Assembly: GCA_019973575.1 (NCBI GenBank)
Contig: BPUI01000002.1
Coordinates: 744,001-808,000, forward strand
Reading direction: 5' to 3'
DNA: 64,000 nucleotides
Origin: Gemmatimonadetes bacterium T265
GTDB taxonomy: Bacteria; Gemmatimonadota; Gemmatimonadetes; Gemmatimonadales; Gemmatimonadaceae
The notes under the pieces are model-generated. The model was not told the DNA's origin and ran no database searches. It saw nothing but the letters and a program-made list of their open reading frames with translations. Made by a program: the position numbers and the translations under genes. Shown piece by piece: positions 35,651-47,406 of this stretch. Each line of letters starts with the position of its first letter. Position 1 is the stretch's first letter.

Positions 35651-37486
35651 GTGCCCCTCGCGACCGTCCCGGCCTCCGTCATCCCGCCCGCCCCGTCGTC
35701 GGCCGACGACGCGCGCGTCGAGGCGGTCGTCGCGCACGTCCTGCAGGCCGACGACGTCCCGGCGTTCTCGAAGGCGATGCAGGAGCTGATGACGGCGATC
35801 GGGCGCGACGACGGTTCGGCGCAGCGTCTCGCGAACGTCGTACTCCGGGATTACGCGCTCACCGTCAAGGTCCTGCGCGCCGCCAACACGGCGCATTACA
35901 ACCGCGGCGGCCGCCCCGTGCAGAGCGCGACGCACGCGCTCATGTTGCTCGGCGCCCGCACGGTGCGGGACCTCGCGAGCGCGCTGCTGCTCTTCGAGCA
36001 CTACCGCCGTCGGTCGCCGGGGCTCAAGGAGCTCATGCTCCTGTCGCTCCTCACGGCGAGCGTCGCGCGGGCGGCCGCGGAGCGCTGTGGAGGCGGCGCG
36101 GACCCCGACGCCGCCCACCTGGCCGGGATGTTCCGCAACCTCGGCGAGGTGTTGACGGCGGCCCACCTGCCCGACGAGTACGCGGCCGCGCTCGGAATGC
36201 TCTCGGGTGGCACGGGCACGTCGCACGCACCGCGCTCGCTGCCCGCGCTCGCGGCCGCGCGGACGGGCGCGGCACGTGCGGCCGTCGGATGCACGTACGA
36301 GGACGTCGGGGCCGCCATCGCGCGGCACTGGGGCATGCCCGAAACGGTACGCCGGGGGATGCACGCGGACGGCGGCGCCGGCGAGGACCTGTGCGCGGTC
36401 TGCACCGCCTTCGCGCACGACCTCACGACCGCCGTGCACCGCGCCGACGCCGTGCTCGCGCCGGCCGAGTTGGCGCGGATCGTCACGCGGTACGGCGACC
36501 GGCTGCACCTCACGCGCGACGCACTCGCCCAGATCGCCGAACGTGCCGTGGACGAGACGCGCGAGATTTTCGCCGCGGCCGGCGTGCGACTCGACGACCT
36601 GCGGCTCACGCGGCAGATCGCGGCCTCGTTGCTCGGCGGGAGCGAGACCGCCCCCGCGCCCGCCAGAGTGGACGGCACCCGCGCGCCTACGGTCGCCCGC
36701 GCGGAGGTGGCCGCGCCGACGCCCGCGCTCGCCGAAGCGCGCGTCCGGCTCGGTTCTGAACTCGCCGCCGCGGCCGGCGACCTCCGCGGCTACGATGTGT
36801 CGCGCGTACTGCTCCTAACGCTCGAGGCCGTGTTGCGCGGTGGACCGTTCGACCGCGCTTGCTTCCACGCCGCCGACCCGGTAGCCGGCGAGTTCCGTCC
36901 CCGCACGGGCCTCGGCGAGGGCGTCGACGCGCTCCTCGCGGGGCCGGGCGTCCCGTTCGGCGCGGAGCACGGCCCGGCGGGACCGGCGCTCCGCCGCGGC
37001 GACGAGGTGCACCTCGCGCACGGCGTGCGACTCACGATCAGCGAGTCGCAGCTGCTGCGCCGCTGGAGCGTCGCGAGCGCCGCCCTCTACCCGGTGCGCG
37101 TCGGCGGAGCGGTGATCGGGTGCGTGCACGCGGACCGTCGAACCGCGCTCGCGGCACCCGAAGCGGCGACGACGTGGTACGTGCGGGAACTGGTGCGGAC
37201 GTTCGAACGCGGCCTCGAGCTGCGGCGCGGCGGGCCGCGCCCAGCCGCGTCGACGACGTCGGCGCCCGCGGAGCCGGCGCCGGTCGAGCCGACGCGCGCC
37301 GAGCCGGCCGCGTCCGAGTCGGTCGCGGGCGACGCCATGTCGGTGAAGATGGACGCCGTGCTGCGCGTGCTCCGCGGCGAGCCGCTCGACGTCGTCGCCG
37401 CGGCGGTCGGCGCGCCCCCGGACGTGCTCGCGGCGTGGCGCGCCGAGTTCCTCGCCGGCGCGGCCGCGCGGCTCGCCGGCGGCTGA
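35651..37486 (+). CDS. HDOD - GAF-like - helix-turn-helix protein
   Basis: 611 residues from a GTG at 35651. Residues about 20-280 form an HDOD domain (DDVPAFSKAMQELMTAI, MLLGARTVRDLASALLLF, AAHLAGMFRNLGEVLTAAHL). About 370-520 is GAF-like (ILLLTLEAVLRGGPFDRACF-type segment and ALYPVRVGGAVIGCVHAD). The last ~49 residues resemble a transposase-type helix-turn-helix (LRVLRGEPLDVVAAAVGAPP, LAAWRAEFLAGAAARL). HDOD proteins take part in signalling, often with c-di-GMP or motility links. The combination with a GAF and a C-terminal HTH suggests a sensor with nucleic-acid-binding capacity; ligand unknown. Confidence 0.8.
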   Translation: MPLATVPASVIPPAPSSADDARVEAVVAHVLQADDVPAFSKAMQELMTAIGRDDGSAQRLANVVLRDYALTVKVLRAANTAHYNRGGRPVQSATHALMLLGARTVRDLASALLLFEHYRRRSPGLKELMLLSLLTASVARAAAERCGGGADPDAAHLAGMFRNLGEVLTAAHLPDEYAAALGMLSGGTGTSHAPRSLPALAAARTGAARAAVGCTYEDVGAAIARHWGMPETVRRGMHADGGAGEDLCAVCTAFAHDLTTAVHRADAVLAPAELARIVTRYGDRLHLTRDALAQIAERAVDETREIFAAAGVRLDDLRLTRQIAASLLGGSETAPAPARVDGTRAPTVARAEVAAPTPALAEARVRLGSELAAAAGDLRGYDVSRVLLLTLEAVLRGGPFDRACFHAADPVAGEFRPRTGLGEGVDALLAGPGVPFGAEHGPAGPALRRGDEVHLAHGVRLTISESQLLRRWSVASAALYPVRVGGAVIGCVHADRRTALAAPEAATTWYVRELVRTFERGLELRRGGPRPAASTTSAPAEPAPVEPTRAEPAASESVAGDAMSVKMDAVLRVLRGEPLDVVAAAVGAPPDVLAAWRAEFLAGAAARLAGG

Positions 37487-37521
37487 GCGTCGCGCCTAAC
37501 GGCCCGGCCGCCGGGCGAGAC

Positions 37522-39150
37522 TCAGCCGCGCGGCCCGGCGGCGCGGACCGCGGGCGACACGGCCGCGCCGAACTTCTCGATGTTCCGCCGGAACATCTCG
37601 GCGAGGCGGCGGGCCTGCGCGTCGTACGCCGCCGCGTCCGCCCACGTCCCGCGCGCGTCGAGCACCGCGGCCGGCACCCCCTCGACGGCCGTCGGCACGG
37701 CGAGCCCGAACACCGGATCCGTCGCCATCGGCACCCCGTCGAGCGCGCCCGAGAGCGCGGCCCGCACCATCGCGCGCGTGTGGGCGAGCTTCATCCGCGC
37801 GCCGGTGCCGTACGCGCCGCCGCTCCACCCCGTATTCACGAGCCACACCTGCGACCCGTGCTCCGCGAGCTTCGCGCCTAACATCTCGGCGTACTTCGTC
37901 GGGTGCCAGACCAGGAACACCGCGCCGAAGCACGCGCTGAACGTCGCCTGCGGCTCGGTGACGCCGCGCTCGGTACCCGCGACCTTCGCCGTGTAGCCAG
38001 ACAAGAAGTAGTACATCGCCTGCTCGGGCGTCAGCTTCGCGAGCGGCGGGAGCACCCCGAACGCGTCGGCGGTGAGGAAGACGACGTTCTTCGGGTGGCC
38101 GCCGCGCCCGCCGCGCACGTGGTTGGGGATGTACGGCAGCGGGTAGCTGGCGCGCGTGTTCTCGGTGATGCTCTGGTCCTCGAAGCGCACGCGGCGCCGC
38201 TCGTCGAGCACGACGTTCTCGAGCACCGTGCCGAACATCTGCGTCGTGCGGAAGATGTCGGGCTCGCCCTCGGCCGAGAGGTTGATCGCCTTCGCGTAAC
38301 AGCCGCCCTCGAAGTTGAACACGCCCTCGTCGCTCCAGCCGTGCTCGTCGTCGCCGATGAGGGCGCGCTCGGGGTCGGCGGAAAGCGTCGTCTTGCCGGT
38401 GCCCGACAGCCCGAAGAAGAGTGCGGCGTCGCCCGCGTCCCCGACGTTGGCCGAGCAGTGCATCGAAAGCACGTCCTGCTTCGGCATGAGGTAGTTCATG
38501 ATCGTGAACATCGCCTTCTTCAGCTCGCCTGCGTAACGCGTGCCGCCGATGAGGATCGTGCGGCGGCCGATGTGCACGACGATGAACGTGCCGCTGCGCG
38601 TGCCGTGGCGCGCGGGGTCGGCCTGCATCTCGGGCGCGTGCAGCACCGTAAAGTTGGGCGCGAAGTCGGCCAGCCCGGCCGCCTCGGGGCGGATGAACAT
38701 GTTGCGCACGAACAGCGTGTGCCACGCGTTGGGCAGCACGTAGCGCACGCTGAGGCGGTGGGCGGGGTCGGCGCCGCAGTACAGGTCCTGGACGAACAGC
38801 TCGGGGAGTGCGCCGAGGTACGCCCGCACGTCGGCGAGCAGCGCGTCGAAGTGCGCCTCCGTCATCGGCTGGTTCACCTTGCCCCAGTCGACGTCGCCCT
38901 CGCTCGACGGCTCGCGGACGACGAACTTGTCGTTGGGTGAGCGGCCGGTGTGCGGCGAGGTGACGGCGACGAACGGCCCCATGTCGGCGAGCTCGCCCTC
39001 GCCCCGGCGCACGGCGTCCTGCACGAGCTCCGGCGCGACGAGGTTCCAGTGCACGGCGCCCGTGGGCGCGAGGCCGAGCGCGGCGAGGTCGTCGCGGGCG
39101 GCCGCGTTCGCCGCCTCCGCCGGTGCGTCGGGGCGGGTGAGGGTAGCCAT
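37522..39150 (-). CDS. pckA: Phosphoenolpyruvate carboxykinase (ATP)
   Basis: 542 residues from the ATG at 39150 (a TTG two codons earlier is also open). The kinase-1a P-loop [15 protein letters not shown] is at about residues 245-259, followed by [21 protein letters not shown], and the substrate-binding [14 protein letters not shown] and AYPLPYIPN-like segments. ATP-type enzyme converting oxaloacetate to PEP in gluconeogenesis. It lies 40 bases downstream of maeB on the same strand. Confidence 0.96.
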   Translation of the reverse strand: MATLTRPDAPAEAANAAARDDLAALGLAPTGAVHWNLVAPELVQDAVRRGEGELADMGPFVAVTSPHTGRSPNDKFVVREPSSEGDVDWGKVNQPMTEAHFDALLADVRAYLGALPELFVQDLYCGADPAHRLSVRYVLPNAWHTLFVRNMFIRPEAAGLADFAPNFTVLHAPEMQADPARHGTRSGTFIVVHIGRRTILIGGTRYAGELKKAMFTIMNYLMPKQDVLSMHCSANVGDAGDAALFFGLSGTGKTTLSADPERALIGDDEHGWSDEGVFNFEGGCYAKAINLSAEGEPDIFRTTQMFGTVLENVVLDERRRVRFEDQSITENTRASYPLPYIPNHVRGGRGGHPKNVVFLTADAFGVLPPLAKLTPEQAMYYFLSGYTAKVAGTERGVTEPQATFSACFGAVFLVWHPTKYAEMLGAKLAEHGSQVWLVNTGWSGGAYGTGARMKLAHTRAMVRAALSGALDGVPMATDPVFGLAVPTAVEGVPAAVLDARGTWADAAAYDAQARRLAEMFRRNIEKFGAAVSPAVRAAGPRG

Positions 39151-39190
39151 ATGCAAAAAAAGCCGAAGATGCGGTCGGGGGTCGTGCCGG

Positions 39191-41458
<2,268 letters not shown>

Positions 41459-41560
41459 GCGGAGCAAAGCTAGCCGCCGCGCCGGGCCCGCTCCCCTCGC
41501 GTGGCACTCCGCCCCGGGGCGGTCTGCGGCGAGCGGCGTCCGGCGCGCAGCGGCGCGCCC

Positions 41561-43987
41561 TCAGATCCCGACGTTCAGCCGCAGCTGGATGCTCCGCGGT
41601 CGTCCCACCGAGGCGCCGCTAAAGAACGCGCCCTTGAGCAGGTACGTCTTGTCGAACAGGTTCTCGATGTAGAGCTGCGGCGTGACGACCGTCTGGCCGC
41701 GCGAGAACGTGTACCCGGTGCTCAGGTTGAAGATCGCGCTCGGCCTGACCTTCACCCCGGAGTTGAAGTCGAACAGTCCGGTGCCGTAGCTACATCCGCA
41801 CGCCGCCGGATCGCGCCCGTTCGTGAGGCCGCTGCCGTAGATGCCGGTCGCGCTGACGAAAAAGCTGTGCGCGGCGTAGTAGCCGTTGGCCGTGATCGAC
41901 AGGCGCTGGTCGTGGTCGAGGTCGAAGTACCCGGACGGCGGCACCGTCGGGAAGAAGCCGCCCGTCACGGGCCCGAGGCCGTACGCGTGGTTGAGCGCCG
42001 CGTTGACGTAGCCCGAGAACGGGCCCGACGGCCGCACCTCGATCGCCGTCTCGATCCCCGTCACGCGCACCCGCGCGATGTTGACCGAGGTGACGATCGC
42101 CGAGCCGGGGATCGTGTTGTCGTCGATGCCGGGCGTCGACTCCTTGTGGAAGCCGGCGAGCTTGAGGGTCGTGCCTAACGCCGGGATGCGCTGCACCGCG
42201 CCGAGCTCGTAGAAGTTGTCCCGCTCCGGCAGCGTCGGCACGGGCGTCACCGCGCTCCCCAGCGCCGAGCTCGTGATCGCCCGCAGGTCCTCGACGTTCG
42301 TCGGCACGAAGAGGCGGCCGTAGTAGGCGTAGAGCGTCGTCGCGGACGTCGGGAAGAAGTTCAGGCGCACGCGCGGGCTCAGCTGGCGCTGCGTCCCGGC
42401 GAACGGCGCGGTGTGCGCGTCGTACCGCGCGCCCGTCCGCAGCTCGAACCACTCGACCGGCGCGTACGCGGTCTGCGCGTAGACCCCGACGTCCGACCCG
42501 CGGAGGCCCGAGTTCGAGGCGGGCCCCTGCGTGGTGGAATTGAACGCCGAGAATGCCTCGCTGCCGCGGGTGATCGAGGACTGCGTGCCGACCTTGAACT
42601 CCAGCTCGCGCTGCGGGTGCACGGTGTACGCGGCGACCAGGCCGTAGCTGTTGAACGTGCGCTGCTCGCGGAGGTTGTAGCGCGTCGTGTCGGGGGCGAA
42701 GACGAACTGCGCCGAGTCGTTCGCGCCGGGGTCGTAGGCCAGCGATCCGTGGCGGTAGTACACGCCGCCGAAGAAGTCCGACGCCGCCCCTTCGCCCGAG
42801 GTCGACGTGTTCGCCGCCCCCGTCGACGTCGCGCTCGCGCCCCCGGGTCCGAACTGGTGTCGCCAGCTCAGGTTGACGAAGCTGTTGCGGTCCGTCTGCC
42901 GGTCGTTGTTGAAGATGTTGCCGGTCGAGTCGTACGGGACCGCGAAACGCGTCGTCGAGAGGTTCGCGTCGAGGTTGACGACGTCGTTCGAACCGGGCGT
43001 GTACTGCACCTTGCCGAAGCCGAACAGGTCGGTGCCGTCGTTGTGGAAGTTGAGGATCTGCCCGCGCGCCGTATCGAACACCAGCGGCTCGCGGCGCATG
43101 CCGGTCGACTGGCGCGTCCCGGCGAAGTAGAAGCCCCACTTGCCGCTGTTGGTGCTCGCGCTCACGCTCTGCCCGTTGAGGCCGGACGGCCCGTTCAGGT
43201 CCGCGTGGCTGTACGCGCCGGCGTACGTCCCGAGGTCGAGGTGGAAGCCGCCGGCCGGGATGCGCGTCGCGACGTTCACCACCGCCGCGTTCTTGTTCCC
43301 GTACTCGGCGTCCCACCCGCCGGTGATGAAGTCGATCTTGTTGACGACCTGCGGGTCGAACAGCTCGTTGAGCGACCCCGAGATCCCGGCCGGCACCGGC
43401 ACGCCGTCGATGTAGTACGTGTACTCGGCGTGCTGCCCGCGGATGTGCACCTCGCCCGTCGGGGCGCGCGCGGCCCCCGCGATCGTCTGCTGCAGGATCT
43501 GCGACGTCGTGTTGGTCGGCGCGCCCTTGTAGTTGTCCTGCTGGAACGTCTGGTTCCCCGTGCGCGTGTCGACCGCGACGGGGGCCGTGCCGGTGACGTT
43601 CACCGCCGAGAGCGACGCCGCGACCGCCGTGAGTGCGAAGTCGATCCCGCGCAGCGTGCCGCCCGCCGCGCCGACGTCAACCGTGCGCTGCTCGGCCCGG
43701 AACCCGATGAAGCGGGCGGTGACCACGTAGCGCCCCGCCGCGAGGTTGTGCAGGGTGTACCGCCCGAATGCGTCGGTCTGCGCGTTCGCGACGACCTGGC
43801 CGTCGCGCTGTGCGCTCACCTCGGCGGCCTCCAACGTCCGCCCCGACGCGCTGTCGCGCACCGTCCCGACGACGTCGGCGGCGGCGGTGCGGGCGGTCGT
43901 TGAAGTTCGGCCGCCAGATGCGACGGCGGCGACCCGCGCCACGACGGCGGGGGGCGAGGTGAGCGAGGCGGACGGCAGCAGTGGCAT
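41561..43987 (-). CDS. TonB-dependent receptor with carboxypeptidase-like regulatory domain
   Basis: 808 residues from the ATG at 43987. Residues about 45-125 form a CarboxypepD-like beta-sandwich (VVGTVRDSASGRTLEAAEV, GRYVVTARFIGFR), followed by a plug domain (EVHIRGQHAEYTYYIDGVPV, KIDFITGGWDAEYGNKNAAV) and a beta-barrel to the C-terminus (DLDHDQRLSITANGYYAAHS, PQLYIENLFDKTYLL). The N-terminus is hydrophobic only weakly, so the signal peptide is not convincing and the start may be further upstream. Substrate unknown; no TonB box was recognised. In this phylum such receptors take up glycans or siderophores. Confidence 0.87.
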   Translation of the reverse strand: MPLLPSASLTSPPAVVARVAAVASGGRTSTTARTAAADVVGTVRDSASGRTLEAAEVSAQRDGQVVANAQTDAFGRYTLHNLAAGRYVVTARFIGFRAEQRTVDVGAAGGTLRGIDFALTAVAASLSAVNVTGTAPVAVDTRTGNQTFQQDNYKGAPTNTTSQILQQTIAGAARAPTGEVHIRGQHAEYTYYIDGVPVPAGISGSLNELFDPQVVNKIDFITGGWDAEYGNKNAAVVNVATRIPAGGFHLDLGTYAGAYSHADLNGPSGLNGQSVSASTNSGKWGFYFAGTRQSTGMRREPLVFDTARGQILNFHNDGTDLFGFGKVQYTPGSNDVVNLDANLSTTRFAVPYDSTGNIFNNDRQTDRNSFVNLSWRHQFGPGGASATSTGAANTSTSGEGAASDFFGGVYYRHGSLAYDPGANDSAQFVFAPDTTRYNLREQRTFNSYGLVAAYTVHPQRELEFKVGTQSSITRGSEAFSAFNSTTQGPASNSGLRGSDVGVYAQTAYAPVEWFELRTGARYDAHTAPFAGTQRQLSPRVRLNFFPTSATTLYAYYGRLFVPTNVEDLRAITSSALGSAVTPVPTLPERDNFYELGAVQRIPALGTTLKLAGFHKESTPGIDDNTIPGSAIVTSVNIARVRVTGIETAIEVRPSGPFSGYVNAALNHAYGLGPVTGGFFPTVPPSGYFDLDHDQRLSITANGYYAAHSFFVSATGIYGSGLTNGRDPAACGCSYGTGLFDFNSGVKVRPSAIFNLSTGYTFSRGQTVVTPQLYIENLFDKTYLLKGAFFSGASVGRPRSIQLRLNVGI

Positions 43988-44166
43988 GCGGATCGTAGAC
44001 ACGAAGCGCCCGGCGAACCGGCCGGGACACCACGAGCGTATCGCGAAAGAGGAACAAACAGTTGTGTCGTTGCCGACGAACGTTCGGAACGCGCCGGCGC
44101 GTGGTAGTCTCGCGATGGTAGACGGCGAGCAGGCCCGGACTGTTGCCGGGCGAGCCGGCGCCGCGA

Positions 44167-45021
44167 TCACCGGTCCCGCTCGTACCCCCGGAGCCGCTGC
44201 ATCATCCGCGTGTCCGTCGCGGTCGCGTCGTCGCCCTTCGGCGTCTCGAGGATCTTCGGCACGTCCGCCAGCCGCGGGTCCGTCATGATCCGCCGGAACG
44301 GACCTTCGCCTAACGTCCCCTCCCCGATCAGCTCGTGCCGGTCCTTGCGCGACCCGAACGGGAACTTCGAGTCGTTCAGGTGCAGCACGCGCAGCCGCCC
44401 GAGCCCGAGCACGTCGTCGAACCGCGCCCACACGCCGTCGTAGTCGCCGACGAGGTCGTACCCGGCCGAGTACGCGTGGCACGTGTCGAGGCACACGCCG
44501 ACCCGCGCCTGCTGCCCGGCCGGCAGCCGCTCGATGATTTCGGCGATCTCCTCGAACGTGCGGCCGAGCACCGTGCCCGCGCCCGCCGTCGTCTCGAGGC
44601 AGAGCACCGTGCGCCCCGGCACGCGGGCGAGCGCCTCCGCGATCCCGTCGGCGTTGCGCGCGATCCCGGCGTCGCGCTCGTCCATGTAGTTGCCGGGGTG
44701 CGAGACGAGGTAGTCGATGCCGAGCGCCTCGCACCGCGCGAGCTCCGCGGCGAACGAGTCGACCGACCGCGCGCGGAGCGCGTCGTCCGGCGAGGCGAGG
44801 TTGATGAGGTAGCTGTCGTGCGACACCGTCGCGCGCACGCCGGTCGCGCCTAACGCGTCCCGGAACCCGGCCGACTCGGCGTCGTCGCACGCGCGCTCGG
44901 CCCAGCGGTTCGCCTGCTTCGTGAAGAGCTGCAGCGCGGTGGCGTCGATGGCCTGCGCGCGCGGGGGCGCCTGGGCGACGCCGCCCGCGGTCGAAACATG
45001 AGCACCGAGGAGGGTGGGCAT
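44167..45021 (-). CDS. nfo: Deoxyribonuclease IV (AP endonuclease)
   Basis: 284 residues, standard Nfo length. TIM-barrel zinc enzyme with GAHVSTAGGV, SHDSYLINL, YLVSHPGNYMDE, LCLETTAGAGTVLG, CLDTCHAYSAGYD, LHLNDSKFPFGSRKDRHELI, GEGTLGEGPF and LETPKGD; these contain the His, Glu and Asp ligands of the trinuclear zinc site. It cleaves the backbone 5' to abasic sites. ATG at 45021 with GAGGAGGG upstream. Last gene of the metB-ftsEX-envC run. Confidence 0.95.
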   Translation of the reverse strand: MPTLLGAHVSTAGGVAQAPPRAQAIDATALQLFTKQANRWAERACDDAESAGFRDALGATGVRATVSHDSYLINLASPDDALRARSVDSFAAELARCEALGIDYLVSHPGNYMDERDAGIARNADGIAEALARVPGRTVLCLETTAGAGTVLGRTFEEIAEIIERLPAGQQARVGVCLDTCHAYSAGYDLVGDYDGVWARFDDVLGLGRLRVLHLNDSKFPFGSRKDRHELIGEGTLGEGPFRRIMTDPRLADVPKILETPKGDDATATDTRMMQRLRGYERDR

Positions 45022-45071
45022 GGCGCAAGATAGCCGCGCCCGGCGCGCACTCGCCCTGCCCCGACGACCGC

Positions 45072-46490
45072 TCAGCGTCCGCCGAGCAGCGCGAGCGGGT
45101 CGGTCGCGTGCCCCTGCGGGCGGAGCTCGAAGTGCAGATGCGCGGGGAGGTCCGGGTCCGCCGCGCCGACCGCGCCGATCACCTGCCCGCGCTGCACCGC
45201 GTCCCCCACCTGCACGTCGACGCGCGCGAGCGAGCCGTAGACGCTGTAGTCGCCGCCCTCGTGCTGCAGGATCACGGTCTGCCCGTACGAGCCGATGCTC
45301 TGCGCGACCGCGACGCGCCCCGCGGCCGCCGCGTGGACCGGCGTGCCGGGCGCGGCGCTGATGCCCACGCCGTTCCAGCGTGTGGCCGTGTTGTTGGCGC
45401 CGACCACGCGCCCGAAACGGTAGAGCAGCGGCCCGCGGAGCGGCCAGCTGAAACTCGTCGGCGCCGCGGCCGCGATCGCGAGCGCTGGGCGCTCCGGGGC
45501 AGGCGCCGTGGCGGCCGGCGACGCCGCGGTCGTCGTCACGGGCTCGGGCGGGCGCACGGCCACCTCGGGGCGACGACCGTTCGCGCGCGCGGCCGCGTTC
45601 CGAGCGGCGAGCCGCGCGGCCTCGCGGCGGGACGCCTCGCGCGCGGCGGCCTCGCGCAGCGCGGCGTCCCGCGCGGCAGCCCGCGTCGCGGCGAGGCGCG
45701 CCGCCGCCTCGCGCCGCTTCCGGGCGGCTTCGATCTCGGCGAGCAGCGACGACACCCGCGCCTCGTCGCGCGCGAGCTGCGCGATCCGGTCGCGCGTGCG
45801 CGCCGCACGCCCTTCGACCTGCGCGAGCGACTGCCCGCGCTGCGCCTCGAACCGGCGCAGCTCCGTCTCCTCGGCCGCCTTCTCGTCGCGGTTGCGCGCG
45901 AGCTCGATCTGCAGCCGGACGAGCAGCGCGCGTTGGGCGGCGACGTCGTTGCGCAGCCGCTCGACGCGGCGCACGAGTGTCCGGTCGCGGCGCGCAAGTT
46001 CGTGCAGGTACTTGTAGCGCGCAACGAGGTCGGCGAAGGAGGCCGCCGACAGCAGCGCTTCCGCGTCGGACAGCGGGCCGCGCTTGTAGATGTCGACGAG
46101 GCGTCGGCGCAACCCGACCTGCTGCCGCGCGAGCTCGCCCGAGACCTGGTCGTACCGCACCGACGCCGCCTCGACCTCCGCGTGCATCGCGGCGAGCTGA
46201 CGGTCGAGCGCGCCGACCAGTCGGGCCGTCGCGCCCGCGCGCCGATCGAAGGCCGCGGCCTGCACGCGCAGGTCGTGCGCCGTGTCCTGGAGTACGCGCA
46301 GCTGTGCTTCGAGCCCCGCCCGCTCCTGGCGCGCGCGGGTCAGCTCGTCGCGGCCGGCGCGCAGTCGCGCGTCCGACGCGGCGCTCGCAGCCCCGGGCGT
46401 CTGCGCCCGCGCGGCCGCCGCGCCGAGCGCGAGCAAGGTCGCGACGGCGAGGAGCGCGCGGGCGCGGCGCTGACGCGTGGTGGCCTGCAT
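45072..46490 (-). CDS. envC: EnvC-like murein hydrolase activator with degenerate LytM domain
   Basis: 472 residues. A signal peptide (about 1-29, ending ARAQ) precedes a long coiled coil (about 35-330, many RxxLxxxL heptads) and a C-terminal LytM/M23 domain. The zinc-binding residues of active M23 enzymes are missing: the HxGxD motif reads W372-N-G-V-G376, and the YxHL histidine reads YGSL. HLHFELR is kept. This is the EnvC pattern, where the domain activates amidases rather than cleaving itself. It directly follows ftsE and ftsX in one operon, as expected for the FtsEX-EnvC septal module, so I call it EnvC rather than an active endopeptidase. Confidence 0.88.
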   Translation of the reverse strand: MQATTRQRRARALLAVATLLALGAAAARAQTPGAASAASDARLRAGRDELTRARQERAGLEAQLRVLQDTAHDLRVQAAAFDRRAGATARLVGALDRQLAAMHAEVEAASVRYDQVSGELARQQVGLRRRLVDIYKRGPLSDAEALLSAASFADLVARYKYLHELARRDRTLVRRVERLRNDVAAQRALLVRLQIELARNRDEKAAEETELRRFEAQRGQSLAQVEGRAARTRDRIAQLARDEARVSSLLAEIEAARKRREAAARLAATRAAARDAALREAAAREASRREAARLAARNAAARANGRRPEVAVRPPEPVTTTAASPAATAPAPERPALAIAAAAPTSFSWPLRGPLLYRFGRVVGANNTATRWNGVGISAAPGTPVHAAAAGRVAVAQSIGSYGQTVILQHEGGDYSVYGSLARVDVQVGDAVQRGQVIGAVGAADPDLPAHLHFELRPQGHATDPLALLGGR

Positions 46491-46511
46491 CGTCGGCGGT
46501 GCCGCGGCCGC

Positions 46512-47387
46512 TCAGGCCGGCGGCCGCCGGCGGTCGTGGCCCACGAGCCGCAGGTGCCGCCCGACCGACGCCGCGCTCCCGAGCAGGCCGAGCACGCCGC
46601 CCCCGACCACACCGAGCGCCGCCGCGGCCGGCGGCAGGAACGCGACCGCGAACACGTAGCGCCGCACGACCGCGCACGCCGCGTACGTCAGCAGCAACGC
46701 GAGCGCACCGCCTAACACACCGCCGGCCGCCCCCTCGAGCAGGAAGGGGAGGCGCACGAAGCCGTCGGTCGCCCCGACGAGCCGCATGAGCTGGATCTCC
46801 CGCGCGCGCGCGAACACGGCGATGCGGATCGTCGCGCCGGTGATGATGAGCGCCGCGACCGCGAACGCCGCCCCGAGCGCGACGCCGGCCGCGGTCGCCA
46901 CCGCGCGGATCGCCGCCAGCTTCTGCACCCACTCCTCGCCATACCGCACGTCGTCCACGCCCGGGAGCGTCCGCACGCGCTCGGCTACCGCCCGCACGTC
47001 GGCGGCGTCGCGCCGTCCGGCGCGCAGGTGCAGCTCGGCCGACGCGGGAAGCACGGCGGCGTCGAAGACGTCGCGGAACTCGCCCAGTTCGCGCCGCGCG
47101 CGGCGGAGCGCCTCGTCCGAACTCACGACCTCGACCGCCGCGACCTCGGGGTAGGCGCGCGCCGCGGCCGCGCTGCGGGCGACGACCTCGGCCGCAGTGC
47201 TGTCGGCGAAGAACGCGCGCACCTCGACCCGCTCCTCGACCCGGCCGAGCGCGTCGCGGATGTTGAGCGCGACGAGCCCGAACAGGCCGAGCGAGAAGAG
47301 CGAGAACGCGATCGTCGCCACGCCGAGCGCGCTCAGCAGCGGCGCGCGGCGGAAGGCGAGCAGCGCCTCGCGGAACGCGTACCTCAC
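46512..47387 (-). CDS. ftsX: Cell division ABC transporter permease FtsX
   Basis: 291 residues from a GTG at 47387. One N-terminal membrane helix (LLSALGVATIAFSLFSLGLF), a periplasmic extracellular domain with VEVRAFFADSTAAEVV, then three membrane helices (AVAALIITGATIRIAV, GGVLGGALALLLTYAA, AAAALGVVGGGVLGLLG). This is the FtsX topology. With FtsE it couples divisome assembly to peptidoglycan hydrolysis by the EnvC-type activator encoded next. Nineteen bases from ftsE, 21 from envC. Confidence 0.93.
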   Translation of the reverse strand: MRYAFREALLAFRRAPLLSALGVATIAFSLFSLGLFGLVALNIRDALGRVEERVEVRAFFADSTAAEVVARSAAAARAYPEVAAVEVVSSDEALRRARRELGEFRDVFDAAVLPASAELHLRAGRRDAADVRAVAERVRTLPGVDDVRYGEEWVQKLAAIRAVATAAGVALGAAFAVAALIITGATIRIAVFARAREIQLMRLVGATDGFVRLPFLLEGAAGGVLGGALALLLTYAACAVVRRYVFAVAFLPPAAAALGVVGGGVLGLLGSAASVGRHLRLVGHDRRRPPA

Positions 47388-47406
47388 GCGTCCCCCAGGC
47401 GGTCTC

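Noticed and set aside
45022-46932. Extension of the nfo frame upstream of 45021
   Set aside because: It overlaps envC and ftsX out of frame and has no domain similarity; Nfo starts at MPTLLGAHVS.
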